In this document: positions 24,020 to 34,962 of the stretch, one piece after another
Position numbering within the stretch: the stretch's first letter is position 1
Layout: each line of letters starts with the position of its first letter
NCBI GenBank assembly: GCA_004154925.1
Contig: QJNS01000043.1
Span: 186,001 to 250,000 of the forward strand
Source: Monosporascus cannonballus
Lineage: Eukaryota > Ascomycota > Sordariomycetes > Xylariales
Length of the DNA: 64,000 bases
Direction of reading: 5' to 3'
Translations under genes and position numbers: made by a program
Notes under the pieces: model-generated
Databases searched by the model: none
What the model saw: only the letters and a program-made list of their open reading frames with translations
Told to the model about the DNA's origin: nothing

Positions 24020-25060
24020 ATGGCAAACGGTAGTAACCAGCAAGCCACCTTCTGGGACTTCATCCAGTCCTTTGACCCCGACCAAGCTGGAAGAGCAGGC
24101 CGAAGAGGACACACGTCTGCGTCTGCACCCCCATTTCCTCCAGGTTTCCCGTTCGACCCGTCCCAATTCAACGCGGGGTCGAGGAATGATGGATGGGGCC
24201 CATGGGCTGGCGCGTTCGGTAGACCATGGGGCTACGGGTTCCCCCATAGGCCGAGGACAGATGCGGAAGGGGGACGTCCTAATGATAGCTCATCTGAGAC
24301 CATGAGAGACACCCCTGAACCCGATAGACCAGTAGAGGAAGATACTCGGCCGCCAACCCCAGCCCCGGGAGTCTTTTCTCATCCACCACCGCCACCACCA
24401 GGCGCTCCTCATCCCCCGCCAACGCCTCCTCCGCCGCATGCCCACCACCCTAACCATCGCGGCCACGGCCATCGTCCCTTTGGGCCCGGCCCGCATCGAC
24501 GAAGGGGTGGTTGGGGGCATGGACGTGGAGGACATCGCGGGCATCCGGATTCGCCCCCGCCGCCGTATGCCGGCCCATTCGACCTCCGGCCCCTGATGCA
24601 TGCATTCGCCAATCATCCATTCACCCAGGCTCTTCGAGACTATGTTGATCAAGGGGCCGCTAGATCTTCAGGCGAGAACAACGGGGTCCAAGAGGACGCA
24701 TTCGTCCCTCCTGTTGATATCTTCAACACCGAGAAAGCTTATGTCGTCCATTTCGCGTTGCCCGGAGCCTCTAAGGAGGATATTGGAGTCCATTGGCAGC
24801 CAGAAAAGAGTTCCCTTATAGTTGCGGGCGTAGTCTATCGGCCTGGCAACGAAGAGTTACTCCAATCACTCATCTCGGGAGAAAGGAAGGTTGGTGTGTT
24901 TGAAAGAAGCATCGAGCTCCCTCCAGTCGGAAGCGACAAGAAGGAAGAAGTCGATGGGTTCGGAATCACTGCCAAGATGGACAACGGTATTTTAGTCGTC
25001 ACCGTCCCCAAGGTAGAAAAGGATTCATGGACCGAGATCCACAAAATCGACGTGGACTAA
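24020..25060 (+). CDS. Small heat shock protein (Hsp20/alpha-crystallin) with Pro/His/Gly-rich insert
   Basis: ATP-independent chaperone that holds unfolding proteins in oligomers. A single exon of 346 residues, longer than a typical 16-25 kDa sHSP. The N-terminal arm carries aromatic motifs (TFWDFIQSFDPDQ, PWGYGFPHRP). Residues about 115-190 are a low-complexity stretch with proline runs, His pairs and Gly/Arg repeats. The alpha-crystallin domain starts at FVPPVDIFNTEKAYVVHFAL and continues through LPGASKEDI, FERSIELP and the family signature AKMDNGILVVTVPK. The tail ends KIDVD, which fits the I-x-I/V anchoring motif. Intronless structure is common for heat-induced genes because splicing is inhibited during heat shock. 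Regulation by Hsf1 is supported by the upstream HSE. Convergent with Pcc1. Confidence 0.93.
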   Translation: MANGSNQQATFWDFIQSFDPDQAGRAGRRGHTSASAPPFPPGFPFDPSQFNAGSRNDGWGPWAGAFGRPWGYGFPHRPRTDAEGGRPNDSSSETMRDTPEPDRPVEEDTRPPTPAPGVFSHPPPPPPGAPHPPPTPPPPHAHHPNHRGHGHRPFGPGPHRRRGGWGHGRGGHRGHPDSPPPPYAGPFDLRPLMHAFANHPFTQALRDYVDQGAARSSGENNGVQEDAFVPPVDIFNTEKAYVVHFALPGASKEDIGVHWQPEKSSLIVAGVVYRPGNEELLQSLISGERKVGVFERSIELPPVGSDKKEEVDGFGITAKMDNGILVVTVPKVEKDSWTEIHKIDVD

Positions 25061-25430
25061 CTGAAGCGTATTGCTGGTCGGAGGGGGTTGGTCTATAGTC
25101 TTCTGTTCGGAAAAATAAGCTGGTTCACGGCGTTGGTTGCAGGGCTTCATCTCAAGAATTAGGTAGTGCCCATTAACAGATATAATTCGCGAAACTGTAA
25201 CGTAAATCGAGACAGTAGTGTCTTTTCCGCAAGATTGTTCCATGTGGTCTCATGAACTAATACTAACGTCGATATGAGACTCCCTTCAAATATACTCATT
25301 TGGCCATTTCAGCCCCGAACTTACCTTTTCATGGTCTCATTGTCCCATCCCACCTCCACAGAGCTTCAACACTACCGGAACAGCAGTCGAAGGTTTCGGG
25401 GTCCATGACTGATATTCATATCTAGCTGTC
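25061..25430. other. Convergent intergenic, 370 bp
   Basis: Holds the 3' ends of the sHSP and PCC1 genes. Nothing else seen. Confidence 0.6.
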
Positions 25431-25839
25431 TTAGAGATTGTTGCCTTTCGCGGCTAGCACGTCTTTATCGAGCTCTTCCATGACTTGAATAACCAAACTC
25501 AAGCTATCCATGAAAGCGTTGACAGCAACTCGGAGCATTCTATTGGTGGTAGCCCGATATTCGGCACGTAATATGTTGCCTTGAGCGTCTTCTTCTAGAG
25601 AAGACTCTTTTTGAGCAGCGACGGAAAATGTCCTACGGACTAGAGGAGACAACTCCTTATCGACCTGTAGGGCGCTAAGGGCAATGGATGCCAGTCTCGG
25701 AGTTGGAAACGGGACATCGAGGGTGCTAACAGGAACCTCAATGTTAGTCACTAGTTCAGGCAGAGTTGAAAGAGGGCTGACTTCGGCACAGAACGTACAG
25801 GGAGCACGGGAAATCCGTGTCGGGAGTGGCTGCCATCAT
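25431..25839 (-). CDS. PCC1: EKC/KEOPS complex subunit Pcc1
   Basis: Small subunit of the KEOPS complex, which makes N6-threonylcarbamoyladenosine on ANN-decoding tRNAs and is also linked to telomere maintenance and transcription in yeast. Exons 25839-25799 and 25725-25431 give 111 residues. Exon 1 encodes MMAATPDTDFPCS; the join yields LTLDVPFPTPRLASIALSAL, then VDKELSPLVRRTF and the family hallmark EYRATTNRMLRVAVN followed by a helix (LSLVIQVMEELD). The intron has a perfect CTAAC branch site (GACTAAC) about 15 nt before the acceptor. A longer open frame upstream of the acceptor lacks an ATG, which supports the spliced model. ATG 25836 is an equally possible start. Divergent from cdc14. Confidence 0.9.
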
Positions 25840-26687
25840 CGCGGGGTCCTGCTATCCGTTCATATGCCAACCACGAAGAAGATAACAGTCAATATTCTCT
25901 CTAGGTGTTGGCAGTTGGTGGGGTCAAGGATGACGATGGTTGAACGTGAATTTGCGTAGCAAGTGAGACGTACGGACCTGGACGAGGGGGGCACTAGCGT
26001 CCGTCATGCCGGTAGCGAGCTGACCACCTACTTATGGTATTTTCCGTAACGCGGCGCTGATAACGATAAGAAAGACTTTTAGACTAGTGGGCCCATATGG
26101 CTTGTGCGTTACTATAGCACGAGATTCTTTGAGTTCCAGGGCGATTTAGGGGTGTTGCTACTGGCAACCGAGTGGCCCACAACAGTGACAACTCAAAAGA
26201 CCGGGGGGTTGTTGTTCGCACACCAAGCATTGCCAAACTGACGCTCTAATGCAACAACAGACAGGGGACCAGGCGCCCTTTCCACTTCCAAAATACAAAA
26301 ATGCCTAAACAACAATAAGAGCTACATACAAAAACATCGTCAAGCTCATCCGATCACCGTCACATCTTATTCCTCTCCAACTTCGTCCCTCCCACACCCT
26401 CAATTCCTCTCCTCTCTTACTGCTTCCTTTTTTTGGTTGTTGGTGTTAGCATATGCTTCTCTTTCAGCTCGGCGATAGCAAGTTTTGTATATTCCAAGCT
26501 TCCATTGCCCGATAGTCTTATAGGGTATTTCACGAGCACGATTATTCGATATTGAATAAATCGACTTGCATTCATTGCGGCTGCGCCTCGAAGGTTGCGA
26601 CGAAGCATTGACACCTTCCCTCGACCAAACAAATAAAGCCGTCGGCCATTGTTGTCGGCAGCCGCAAGGTGCAGTGAAGCAGCGAGG
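25840..26687. promoter_or_regulatory. Shared divergent region (PCC1 / CDC14), 848 bp
   Basis: Both start codons point away from this region, so it holds both promoters and 5' leaders. A pyrimidine-rich stretch lies around 26370-26435. No specific operator recognised. Confidence 0.5.
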
Positions 26688-28894
26688 ATGCCTTCTTCGA
26701 GAAGCTCCAGCAACATGGGGCAGGTAATCGAGTATATTCCGGGTATGTCCGCCGCTACCACGTCTCCCTTCATTCATGTACATACCTCCTACACTTCCGT
26801 CTTTCATACCGGAAGCACATTGGTGCAGTTCGCATTATTACTGCATCTTATATGCGCGTTCATGGACGACGACAGCAGAGCCCAAGGCTTGATATCCCCC
26901 TATCCCAATCCCGACCCTCCGCACGATGCTCAGACGCCGCCTCCTCTTTTCGACTTTCCTGTGGCTCTACTAACTTTTGCAGACCGTCTCTACTTAGCAT
27001 CTTATATAAACCCCCCAACTGTTGATACCATCTTCCCTTACCCCGAGTTCCCCTCCCGGGGCTCTCCGAGCAAGCGATCAAGAGCAGCCAACGGGTCTAC
27101 GCTTGCCGTAGCTAAGTCCGAACGAGAACCGCCATGCTACTTTACCGTAGACGATACCCTGCTTTACAATGCATTCCACCACGACTTCGGCCCGCTGCAC
27201 ATTGGTCACCTATACCGCTTTGCCTTACAGTTCCACGACGTTCTTGCGGCCAAGGAGAATCAGAACAGGCCCATTGTCTTCTATAGTCGCGCGGATCCAA
27301 GAAGTACGTCGAGACGATGAGCCTCTCTACGGCGTTGCACGATACTGACTCATGGTCCCTTCTAGGTCGCGCAAACGCATCCTGCCTGCTTGCGTGCTAC
27401 ATGGTCCTCATACAATCCTGGCCGCCTCACCTGGCTCTTGCACCAATTGCCCAGATTGACCCGCCTTTGATGCCTTTCCGAGACGCCGGCTATAGCCAAG
27501 CCGATTATGGCATCACCGTCCAAGACGTTGTGTATGGTGTTTGGAAAGCTAAGGAGGAGGGATGTTGTGTATTGGACAACTTTGACCTCGACGAATATGA
27601 GAGGTTCGAGCGTGTCGAACATGGGGATTTCAACTGGATTACGCCGCACTTCCTAGCCTTCGCCTCGCCGCAGCACAGCCCTGTCGGTCGTGTTCCCGAG
27701 TCTTCGGATGCATATGCGGCGCTTCCCAAGACGCTAACTACCGTCGATGCCCACCCTGCTCTTCCCCAGCCTTTCAAGAATGTTTTGAGACATTTCTCGG
27801 AGCGCAATATCGGCTTGGTCGTGCGCCTCAACTCCCCCCTCTACTCCCCCTCCTACTTCGAGGCGCTGGGGATTAACCACCTTGACATGATCTTTGAGGA
27901 CGGCACGTGCCCTCCGCTGTCCACCGTGCGCAAGTTCATCAGACTCGCCCATGAGACCATCACGGTCAGGAAGAAGGGTATCGCGGTGCACTGCAAGGCC
28001 GGTCTTGGTCGAACTGGATGCTTGATTGGGGCTTACTTGATTTACCGCCACGGCTTCACTGCCAACGAGGTTATCTCCTTCATGCGTTTCATGCGTCCGG
28101 GCATGGTGGTAGGCCCACAGCAACATTGGCTACATATCAATCAGGGCATCTTCCGGGAATGGTGGGTCGAGGAAAGAGTGGAACGGAAGCTAAGAGAGAA
28201 GCTTGCTGCCAACCCGGTGCCTAGTACCCCTATTCGGGCTATGCAAAAGACTTCCCTGAGCCGCAACGCCCAGAACTCGACTCCTCCCAACAGGAGCCCT
28301 TCTTCCCGCACTCCCCTAAGCGAGATGGACTCTGAGCGGCGTAATGCCGGCGCTCAGGACGATTATCTGCCCGCGCCCACACCAGGCCAGCCACGGAAGG
28401 CCAGCCGGGCGGATCGTCACCATCCTTATCAGCGGAACCCCGTCCAGCAGACGGTCGGGGAAGAGGGCGGCACCGAGCAGCAGACGGAGTTCATCTCTGT
28501 ACACCGCCAGTCCCACGGCGCGGAGTCGGATGAAGAGTGGCACCTACGGATGCGTACCCACCGAAAGGCCTCTCAGTCACCAGGTCGCAGTGAGAAGTCG
28601 AGATCTATTAGCCAGACTACGACAACCACTGTGTATCAGGAGGTGATTGATAACGATGCGTCTAACGACGTTGAGAACATCGGCAGCGGCCGGCCGAAAA
28701 ATATCGCGGATCACGTGACGAGTTCTCCAGCGCGCTCGGCAAGCGCTTCGGGCGTCTTGACCAAAGTGAGGAGCAGCAAACGATCTAATGATTCTGCCCG
28801 TAGCAAGGAATCGTCTGGGGTGCGCAAGACGAGCGGTCGTGTCGGCAGCATCAATTCCACCACGCCAGCGGCACGAAAGGTGTCTGCGATCTAG
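26688..28894 (+). CDS. CDC14: Tyrosine-protein phosphatase Cdc14
   Basis: Dual-specificity phosphatase that removes CDK phosphates (Ser-Pro) and drives mitotic exit and cytokinesis. Exons 26688-26742, 26983-27303 and 27366-28894 give 634 residues. Exon 1 (MPSSRSSSNMGQVIEYIP) joins to DRLYLASY, the standard fungal N terminus. The 240-nt intron has a CTAAC branch site. The N-terminal pseudo-phosphatase domain shows YFTVDDTLLYNAFHHDFGPL. The catalytic domain carries the P-loop HCKAGLGRTG with nucleophile Cys335 and Arg341, preceded by an expected general-acid Asp region (FEDGTCPP). Then come SFMRFMRPGMVVGPQQHWL and a Ser/Pro/Arg-rich C-terminal tail of about 200 residues with several S/T-P sites. 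That tail is expected to carry localisation and regulatory signals. An open frame upstream of exon 2 encodes unrelated sequence and is intron. Confidence 0.95.
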
Positions 28895-30785
28895 GAGTCG
28901 AAGCCCTTGCCGCCGGCTTTGACAAAGTGACCGTTCGTTTTCGTTCCCATCCATTGCATATCGATGATGATTATCGAGCGCGCTGTGGCTTTTTCACGTT
29001 GACGATTCTTACGACCGGGATATGATTCAATGCATACTTTGGCGTTCGGGGCCGAGGATTACGGACATTGTTTCAGCATCATCGATTCCAGCATGCACTC
29101 CCTACATACAACTCTTCGTAATTCGAAGATCACCGCCCTTAGAATGCTGGGAGTTAACCCCCGCAACGTCTCGCTTCGTACGAGGTTCCATCATTGTTTT
29201 CGGCGTCGCGTGGGTTTCTCTTTGGGCGTTCATATGGAAAGGATTCTTACAACGTCTGTTCGGGTTCGGAGTATCATCATGACTTTCTGTATCATGTCGG
29301 CTGGAAGCGGGGGGGGGGGGAAGCGGAAGCAGAGCGAGCGTTGGAGTAAGAAAGGAGGGGAAACCCCGTTGAAGTATACTATTGATCAGGAAAAATTACG
29401 CGTATATGATGAATAGCTCCTTCATGGATATCTCTGTAGGTTTCGGTACTGCACTAATACAAACGGTACGGGCACCCCTTGTTAATTCTGAAGATGCCCT
29501 CCTCTTGCTTTACTGCCATGTATCGATCCTTTCAACGGATCTGTAGCATGTGTCTTCGTGCCTCTACGACCTAAGTTACACCCTTCGATGACCTCCTATG
29601 CACTGCCAGTCCCGTGTATGAATGCTTCATTGCATGCGAGGACTTGGGAGTAGAGCGACTTGCTGACCCTCAGTTTTCCGCCTCGACTCGGGGTTCTGAC
29701 CGCCGCCTCTCCGGCTCTCTCAAAACAGGAATAGACATAGGAGCCGCATACGCACTCTCAACCATGCCTCCGGCGCTTGCTTCTACCAACAAACTGAACG
29801 TCGAGTACTCTAACCGGGTCCGTTCTTCAATACCGCATAGAGCCCGGACTACGCGGGAGACGGGGACCCTTGTGCGAATCCTCAATCATAAGAAGTCCTG
29901 GTGCTACTCGGCATCTAAGCAAGACCAGTCGCTCCGGTAGGCGTGAGGGATGGAAGTGTGGTCAGAGCGTTGTTGACGTTATACCTACCACCGGTATCGT
30001 CTGGATACCATGTACGTACATATAACAGAAAGAGGAGGGCGAAAGGGCTTGGTGGGACATGGTATATCATCTGTCTCCCTGTAGGCAGAGGCGGTGCCGC
30101 TCACTCCGGGATGTGTGCCGGTCGTGCTCTGGGCAGCGAAGTCTAGAGATGTTCTGCTATGTCTCGCAAGACCTGTATGGCTGGGGGGTCGGATTTATTA
30201 AAGTTCATTGCCCTTCCCTAGGAGCGCTTGGTTGGTCCTGTATGGACGATGACGGGGTTGTAGACGCATCAGCATGCAGGGGAATAGCTCCTATATATTC
30301 AACGGCCTTGCCAGCTTATATCATGGAATGTGAGCTGCTATGGAAATGGTATCGGGACCCGAACGTAAGCCACGGGTTGGATGAACTTGGCCAAGGTTAC
30401 CATTGCTCCGTAGCCTCCATCGACACCATGTTGAATCCTCTCCCACAAAGGACCCCCACCATGCCACACTGGTGTCCAATGCTTGTCACCCCATGTCTCT
30501 ATCTACCGAGCACTTAAGGCACAATAAGAGAGCCATCAATCAAGAGCATTGGATGTGATGCTGACACGGGTGGCGTACGTTAGTTACCAAGAGGTTGAGT
30601 ACAGTCATTTTATTTTCACGTCCAGCATGTCCATATGGTAGGGTGTTGGCGGTTCGAATTCCACAACGAGGGGCTCGAATCAGTCGCCGGTGATGTAGTC
30701 TCTTCCTTCGCAGCCGATAAATTTTCCACAGCTTCTCCGTTCTGGTTTAAGGGGGATGTCCATTCTTTTCTCTAGAAATGAAAGT
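28895..30785. other. Convergent intergenic, 1.9 kb
   Basis: This lies between the 3' ends of CDC14 and DPH6. It contains a G12 homopolymer at 29309-29320. Several frames of 80-150 codons are open but show no domain, no splice-consistent partner and no recognised similarity. Long for a convergent gap here. Confidence 0.55.
29309..29320. repeat. Poly-G tract (G12)
   Basis: Twelve consecutive G residues on plus in the 3' flank of CDC14. Length may be inexact because homopolymers are prone to sequencing error. Confidence 0.8.
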
Positions 30786-33464
30786 TTAGCTACTACCGGT
30801 GCGAAACCGACTCTGGAAGATAGCCACCATAGAGAGCCGCTCCCCGCGAGAATCCCACATCGATCTGCACGGGACCATGGCCCACCGACCCTGCGCTGCC
30901 GCGGGAACCATGGGAAACGCCTCGGCATCCGCGTACAAGAGATGCGGGCTCGCGACATCGTCGGTAAGCGACGGATCATCGTCTGCGGAACCCCTCATAC
31001 GGGAAAGAGAGCGCGCCACCGCCCGGCCGAGGTCGAGGACGGCCGCGTCAAGGCCTTGGCCTGTCCCCGTCCCCGCCCGCGGCATCGCGGCCGCCGTCTG
31101 GACGAACGCCCCCGAAGCGGCGTCGACGACGACGTGGTGCAACTCGAGTGTGGGCGCGGACGACCCGCTCGAGGAGAAGACCCGGACCGAGCCCGCGCCC
31201 ACCTTCGCCAGCCCCAGGTGCGCGTGCCACTCAACACCCGCACTGCGCGGGAGCTCCTCGACCTCAGCGGCGAACACGAACGGCAGACACCGCCGCCGCC
31301 ACGTTGTCGCCTCGCCTGAGTCGTCGGCGTTGAACCCCCCGAGCACCTCCCAGTCCGGGACCGAGTGCGTCTCCCCGTCCGTTCCGTGGACGAAGGACTG
31401 ATACGCCTTGTTGTACTTCTGGTCCCAGAGGTCGGGGCCGGCCTCCTCGCCCTCCGAGGAGGCCGACGAGGAAGACGATTCGGTGCCCCAGAGATGCGCG
31501 GAGCGCCACGCGGCCGCCGCGAGCGCGGCCCTCCGCCGCATGTCCGCGCAGCTCGGCGAGCGGGGGAAATATGCTACGGCGCTGCTCCACCACTGCACGT
31601 CTGTGGCCGCAGCGACGCGCCAGAGGTGCTGCAGCGCGAGCGTGATATGCAGCGGCGTGTCCTCTGCGTCCGGGAGCGTCATTGATGCGGGGATGAGAGG
31701 GATCTGGCCCGCGATGTAGACCGCGAGGTTGCTGTTCGCGCCGTAGTGTTGTCGTCGCGTTCGGTCTTGCCCGTCGATGTCGTCCTCCGCCGGCGGCGGG
31801 GCCAGGAGGGGTACGGCGATTGCTTGGCTGTAGGGACCGATGTTCGCGGGTGCCCAGTAGGACCTGGATTGGACGTGCAGACCACGCCTGCTGGCGGGAT
31901 CGCTGTCTAGTCGGGTATAGACCGCGAGGTAGACGGCGATGGAGCATCCTTCGGGTAGGACGTCCCCGCAGGATATGGTGACTCGCGACGGGGGGTTCGG
32001 TTCTTCGAAGAACGACCCGTAGAGTCTGTTTATGGTTGGAAAGTCTGACATGTGTCTCAAGATGATGACCGCGTTCGTGATGGCACTTGCTGACTGGGCT
32101 TTTTGCTGGAGCTGCAGTCGGATGTCCGCAACCACACGAGCAGTTTGGGCTTCGACACCGCTCTGATCTTGGTCGCCATTACTGCCAAAGAAGCGCCACT
32201 GTTGTGTAGAATCCGAGGCTGGGACTCCCGTGAGAAAAGGTAGCCGTAGTTGCGAGTCTAGTATCGAATCGTCGTGTCCCGGCTCGTCGGCTTTGTTTAA
32301 TGCTTCGAGGGTGACCTCAAACATCGGATCAAGGAGTTCTGGTATGCGGATACCAGAGTCCTTGGTGTCGGTCTCCTCCGGAGGCGCTTTCTCTTTCATC
32401 TCAACTGCCGCGTCGCGAATGCTCAGCCAGGCGCTGCCGCCACCTTCCCGCACTACTTTCGTGTTCTCCTCGCGAACCACAACCCGGCCCTTAAAAAGCA
32501 ACTGGGGCCCATCCACGACGAGAGTTTCGAACTCGCCGCCCTCGCCCAGAACGGACCCGCGACCGCCTCCCCCGAAGCGGCCCATGGCGCGCTCTACACG
32601 CCGCAGGCCGGCTTCAGTAGCAACGTTCTCCCACAGAAAGGTGTCGTCGAGCCCGGCGCTCGCGACCTTAATGATCCGGGCGTCGAGCCCCGCCGCGGCC
32701 ATGTCGCGCAGGAGTTGCGCGTCGCCGCGGCATGGCTTCTGTTGCCCCGTAATACTGCTGCCCTTCCCTAACACGCCGTTCGCGCCGAAGTTTCGACCGA
32801 GAGGAAGATCCGGGAACTGCCAGAGGAATGACAGCGGGACCAGGTCCAGGCGAAGGGCCACCGACTCGACCCGGGTCCTCTGGTACGTGGAGAGGATGGC
32901 GCCCGTGCTCAGCGCGTTGGCTTCTGGGTGGGCCCCTAGGACGTCGCGTAATAGTGGAATCAGGGACTCGGTCTCGTCCTCTGCCGGGTGGCACCCAGAA
33001 GGCTGTTGGCACGAAGACGTAGCCGATAATCCAGACCGGGGTACGGCCTCTGGCTCGGTTGTGGCGGCTGCTTTGATCTCTCTTCGTTGATACTGGTAGC
33101 TCAAGCCATCGTGCACTGCAGTTCCCTCGATGGGGCGGCGAAACAGGGGCAGCCCAGTGGCTTGGGCGTACAGAGGGATGACCTGATGGCCCACCGTCTG
33201 ATACATGAAACTGTTCAGGTCCGCCTCATCTTCTTCACCTTGGTGGTCTTGAGCCCTGGCACCGGGAGAGAAAGCGCGCTGCTGGGACCCCGGCGCGCCC
33301 TGGGATAGATGCCGAGTGGCCGTGGCAGCAGAGCTAGTAGGAGGTGGGTGGAGGTTAGCGAGAGCGACCACCCGGTGTCCATTAGTGAGGCAGTGGAGAA
33401 TCGAGAAGAAGCTGTCCTTGCCTCCGGACACCAGGGCTATGACATTCAAGGCCCCTTCCGCCAT
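30786..33464 (-). CDS. DPH6: Diphthine-ammonia ligase with RidA-like C-terminal domains
   Basis: Catalyses the last step of diphthamide synthesis on the eEF2 histidine: ATP-dependent amidation of diphthine. A single open frame of 892 residues, unusual among neighbours that mostly have introns. The N-terminal adenine-nucleotide alpha-hydrolase domain has the PP-loop SGGKDS at residues 13-18, then LNSFMYQTVGHQVIPLYA, LFRR, GAILSTYQRTRVE, LSFLWQ, and the Dph6 signature GEGGEFETLVVDGP at about residue 306. From about residue 530 a YjgF/RidA-type fold follows (YWAPANIGPYSQAI, VYIAGQIPLIP), as in yeast Dph6, and a further divergent segment completes the protein. Start chosen at ATG 33464; the frame stays open upstream but has no ATG. 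Low-complexity inserts (Ser/Glu runs, Arg/Gly stretches) make it longer than yeast Dph6 (685 residues). Confidence 0.92.
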   Translation of the reverse strand: MAEGALNVIALVSGGKDSFFSILHCLTNGHRVVALANLHPPPTSSAATATRHLSQGAPGSQQRAFSPGARAQDHQGEEDEADLNSFMYQTVGHQVIPLYAQATGLPLFRRPIEGTAVHDGLSYQYQRREIKAAATTEPEAVPRSGLSATSSCQQPSGCHPAEDETESLIPLLRDVLGAHPEANALSTGAILSTYQRTRVESVALRLDLVPLSFLWQFPDLPLGRNFGANGVLGKGSSITGQQKPCRGDAQLLRDMAAAGLDARIIKVASAGLDDTFLWENVATEAGLRRVERAMGRFGGGGRGSVLGEGGEFETLVVDGPQLLFKGRVVVREENTKVVREGGGSAWLSIRDAAVEMKEKAPPEETDTKDSGIRIPELLDPMFEVTLEALNKADEPGHDDSILDSQLRLPFLTGVPASDSTQQWRFFGSNGDQDQSGVEAQTARVVADIRLQLQQKAQSASAITNAVIILRHMSDFPTINRLYGSFFEEPNPPSRVTISCGDVLPEGCSIAVYLAVYTRLDSDPASRRGLHVQSRSYWAPANIGPYSQAIAVPLLAPPPAEDDIDGQDRTRRQHYGANSNLAVYIAGQIPLIPASMTLPDAEDTPLHITLALQHLWRVAAATDVQWWSSAVAYFPRSPSCADMRRRAALAAAAWRSAHLWGTESSSSSASSEGEEAGPDLWDQKYNKAYQSFVHGTDGETHSVPDWEVLGGFNADDSGEATTWRRRCLPFVFAAEVEELPRSAGVEWHAHLGLAKVGAGSVRVFSSSGSSAPTLELHHVVVDAASGAFVQTAAAMPRAGTGTGQGLDAAVLDLGRAVARSLSRMRGSADDDPSLTDDVASPHLLYADAEAFPMVPAAAQGRWAMVPCRSMWDSRGERLSMVAIFQSRFRTGSS

Positions 33465-34962
33465 CGTTCGTGGCTGTAGCCGAGGCCAGAGTGCCAAAGG
33501 GGCCACAGTTGCCTGGTAGGGTTTCCTTGTCGATTGAGCTTCCCCGGAGCCCAGGGTCTTGCCATTTCCAATTAGCTGCCTTAGCACGTCCAAATGAGTG
33601 TTTTTGCATACTTCACTAACTTACTCGGAAGAGCCAATACGAAAATAGGTTAAATTATATCGGAGAGAAATTCGCTAGATGAAGATCTAGATTTTAATCT
33701 CGCCCAGTAGTTGGGGGAGTTCCTAGCGGACCCAAAATTTGCTACCAGCGCGTGCAACAGCACCTTGTAACCCGGACACGGTTGGACGAACGAGGGAGAT
33801 CTGAAGATGCTAATTGCTTGGAGATGCCGCCGGGAGATGGAGATGGGGAATATCGAACGGAACTGCGCCTACTCGCAGATTAACCCGGCAGGAGTGGAGG
33901 GTCCCCGGGGACGTAATTTTAGCATTAAGGTCCCTTCTATCAAGTTTAGCTAGCAGGGCTAGCCATCAAACCGTCGCCGCGGTATCGCACCACCAGGTTT
34001 GGTAAAGCCATGTTAAATCGTAGACTTGTTGGTAAGTACCTGGGATTGTGAACGAAGCCTTTAGTCCACTATTGTGGTATCTAGATCTCACTTGCTCCCA
34101 ACTAGAGGTATGGCTCTCGACTGCTTGAAATTAGTACCGTAAGTAACCCGAATGGTAATTATATAGGTATTCAACGTGACGCAAGCTTGTACCTGGGGGG
34201 AACTAGAGGTGTTTCATTTCAGAGTGAAGGCGGGAAGAAAGGGTCGTAAATAGCCGGGCGGCGGCAAATTTATGCATGATTTGCTACCTAATATACATGA
34301 TTATGCTGAAAACTCTCTCCTCGTGACCAGCACACATGCTTGAGAGCAGTCGCAGTACTAAAAGAGGTATGGAAATGCGTAAAGCGTAGACAGAAGGGAG
34401 CATTGCTACCCCCAGGTGCTGCCTCTACCCCAGAAGTGTCCTGCCTATAGCAGATATGGCTGCGCTGCTCCGCCTGCTGTGGATTATTACAACAAGCGTA
34501 AAGAAAGAAGGCTGCCGCCAGGTATGTGCGTGGTGTCATATCCATCGCAAAAAAATCCTAAGTGGATTCTCAAGATCGCCCCCAGATCACGCCTTTATGC
34601 CCTTGAGCCCTGTATATCATTCCCTGAAAAAAAAAGACTACCCGCTTGCTCTCATGATTTCTGGTGGTCGTGATAGAGAAAATTGTGTCGGAATTATGGA
34701 TACAAGAAGACAAGTCGATGCGGTAAAAAGGAGTTGCAACTTTTGATGTCCCCTGTATCTGGATACCCCGTATGGTCCCCTGCGTAGGTAGCCTCTTTGG
34801 TGAAACGTCTCTAAGCCCTAATGACCGGTCCGCGTAAAGCTAGCGGGGTAGGCCGGATGTTGAAGAAGTCGTTCATATCGTGATGATGTGTATATCGAAA
34901 GATCAAAGGCAAGATCCTCTAACATGCGATGCATATGCATTGATGCGTCCCACGTTTTTGAA
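33465..34962. other. Intergenic, 1.5 kb, no gene seen
   Basis: Between the DPH6 promoter side and the 3' end of the Msn2-like gene, both on minus. Short frames only; short A-runs near 34548 and 34627. Confidence 0.6.

Noticed and set aside
29030..29416. A 128-codon open frame on plus downstream of CDC14
   Set aside because: Lies in the 3' flank, crosses the G12 run and shows no protein-like features.
30645..30670. GGTTCGAATTCC, resembling a tRNA T-loop
   Set aside because: No D-arm or acceptor stem at the expected distance.
32230..33090. A 286-codon open frame on plus
   Set aside because: Antisense to DPH6; low-complexity Ser/Arg product without a family.
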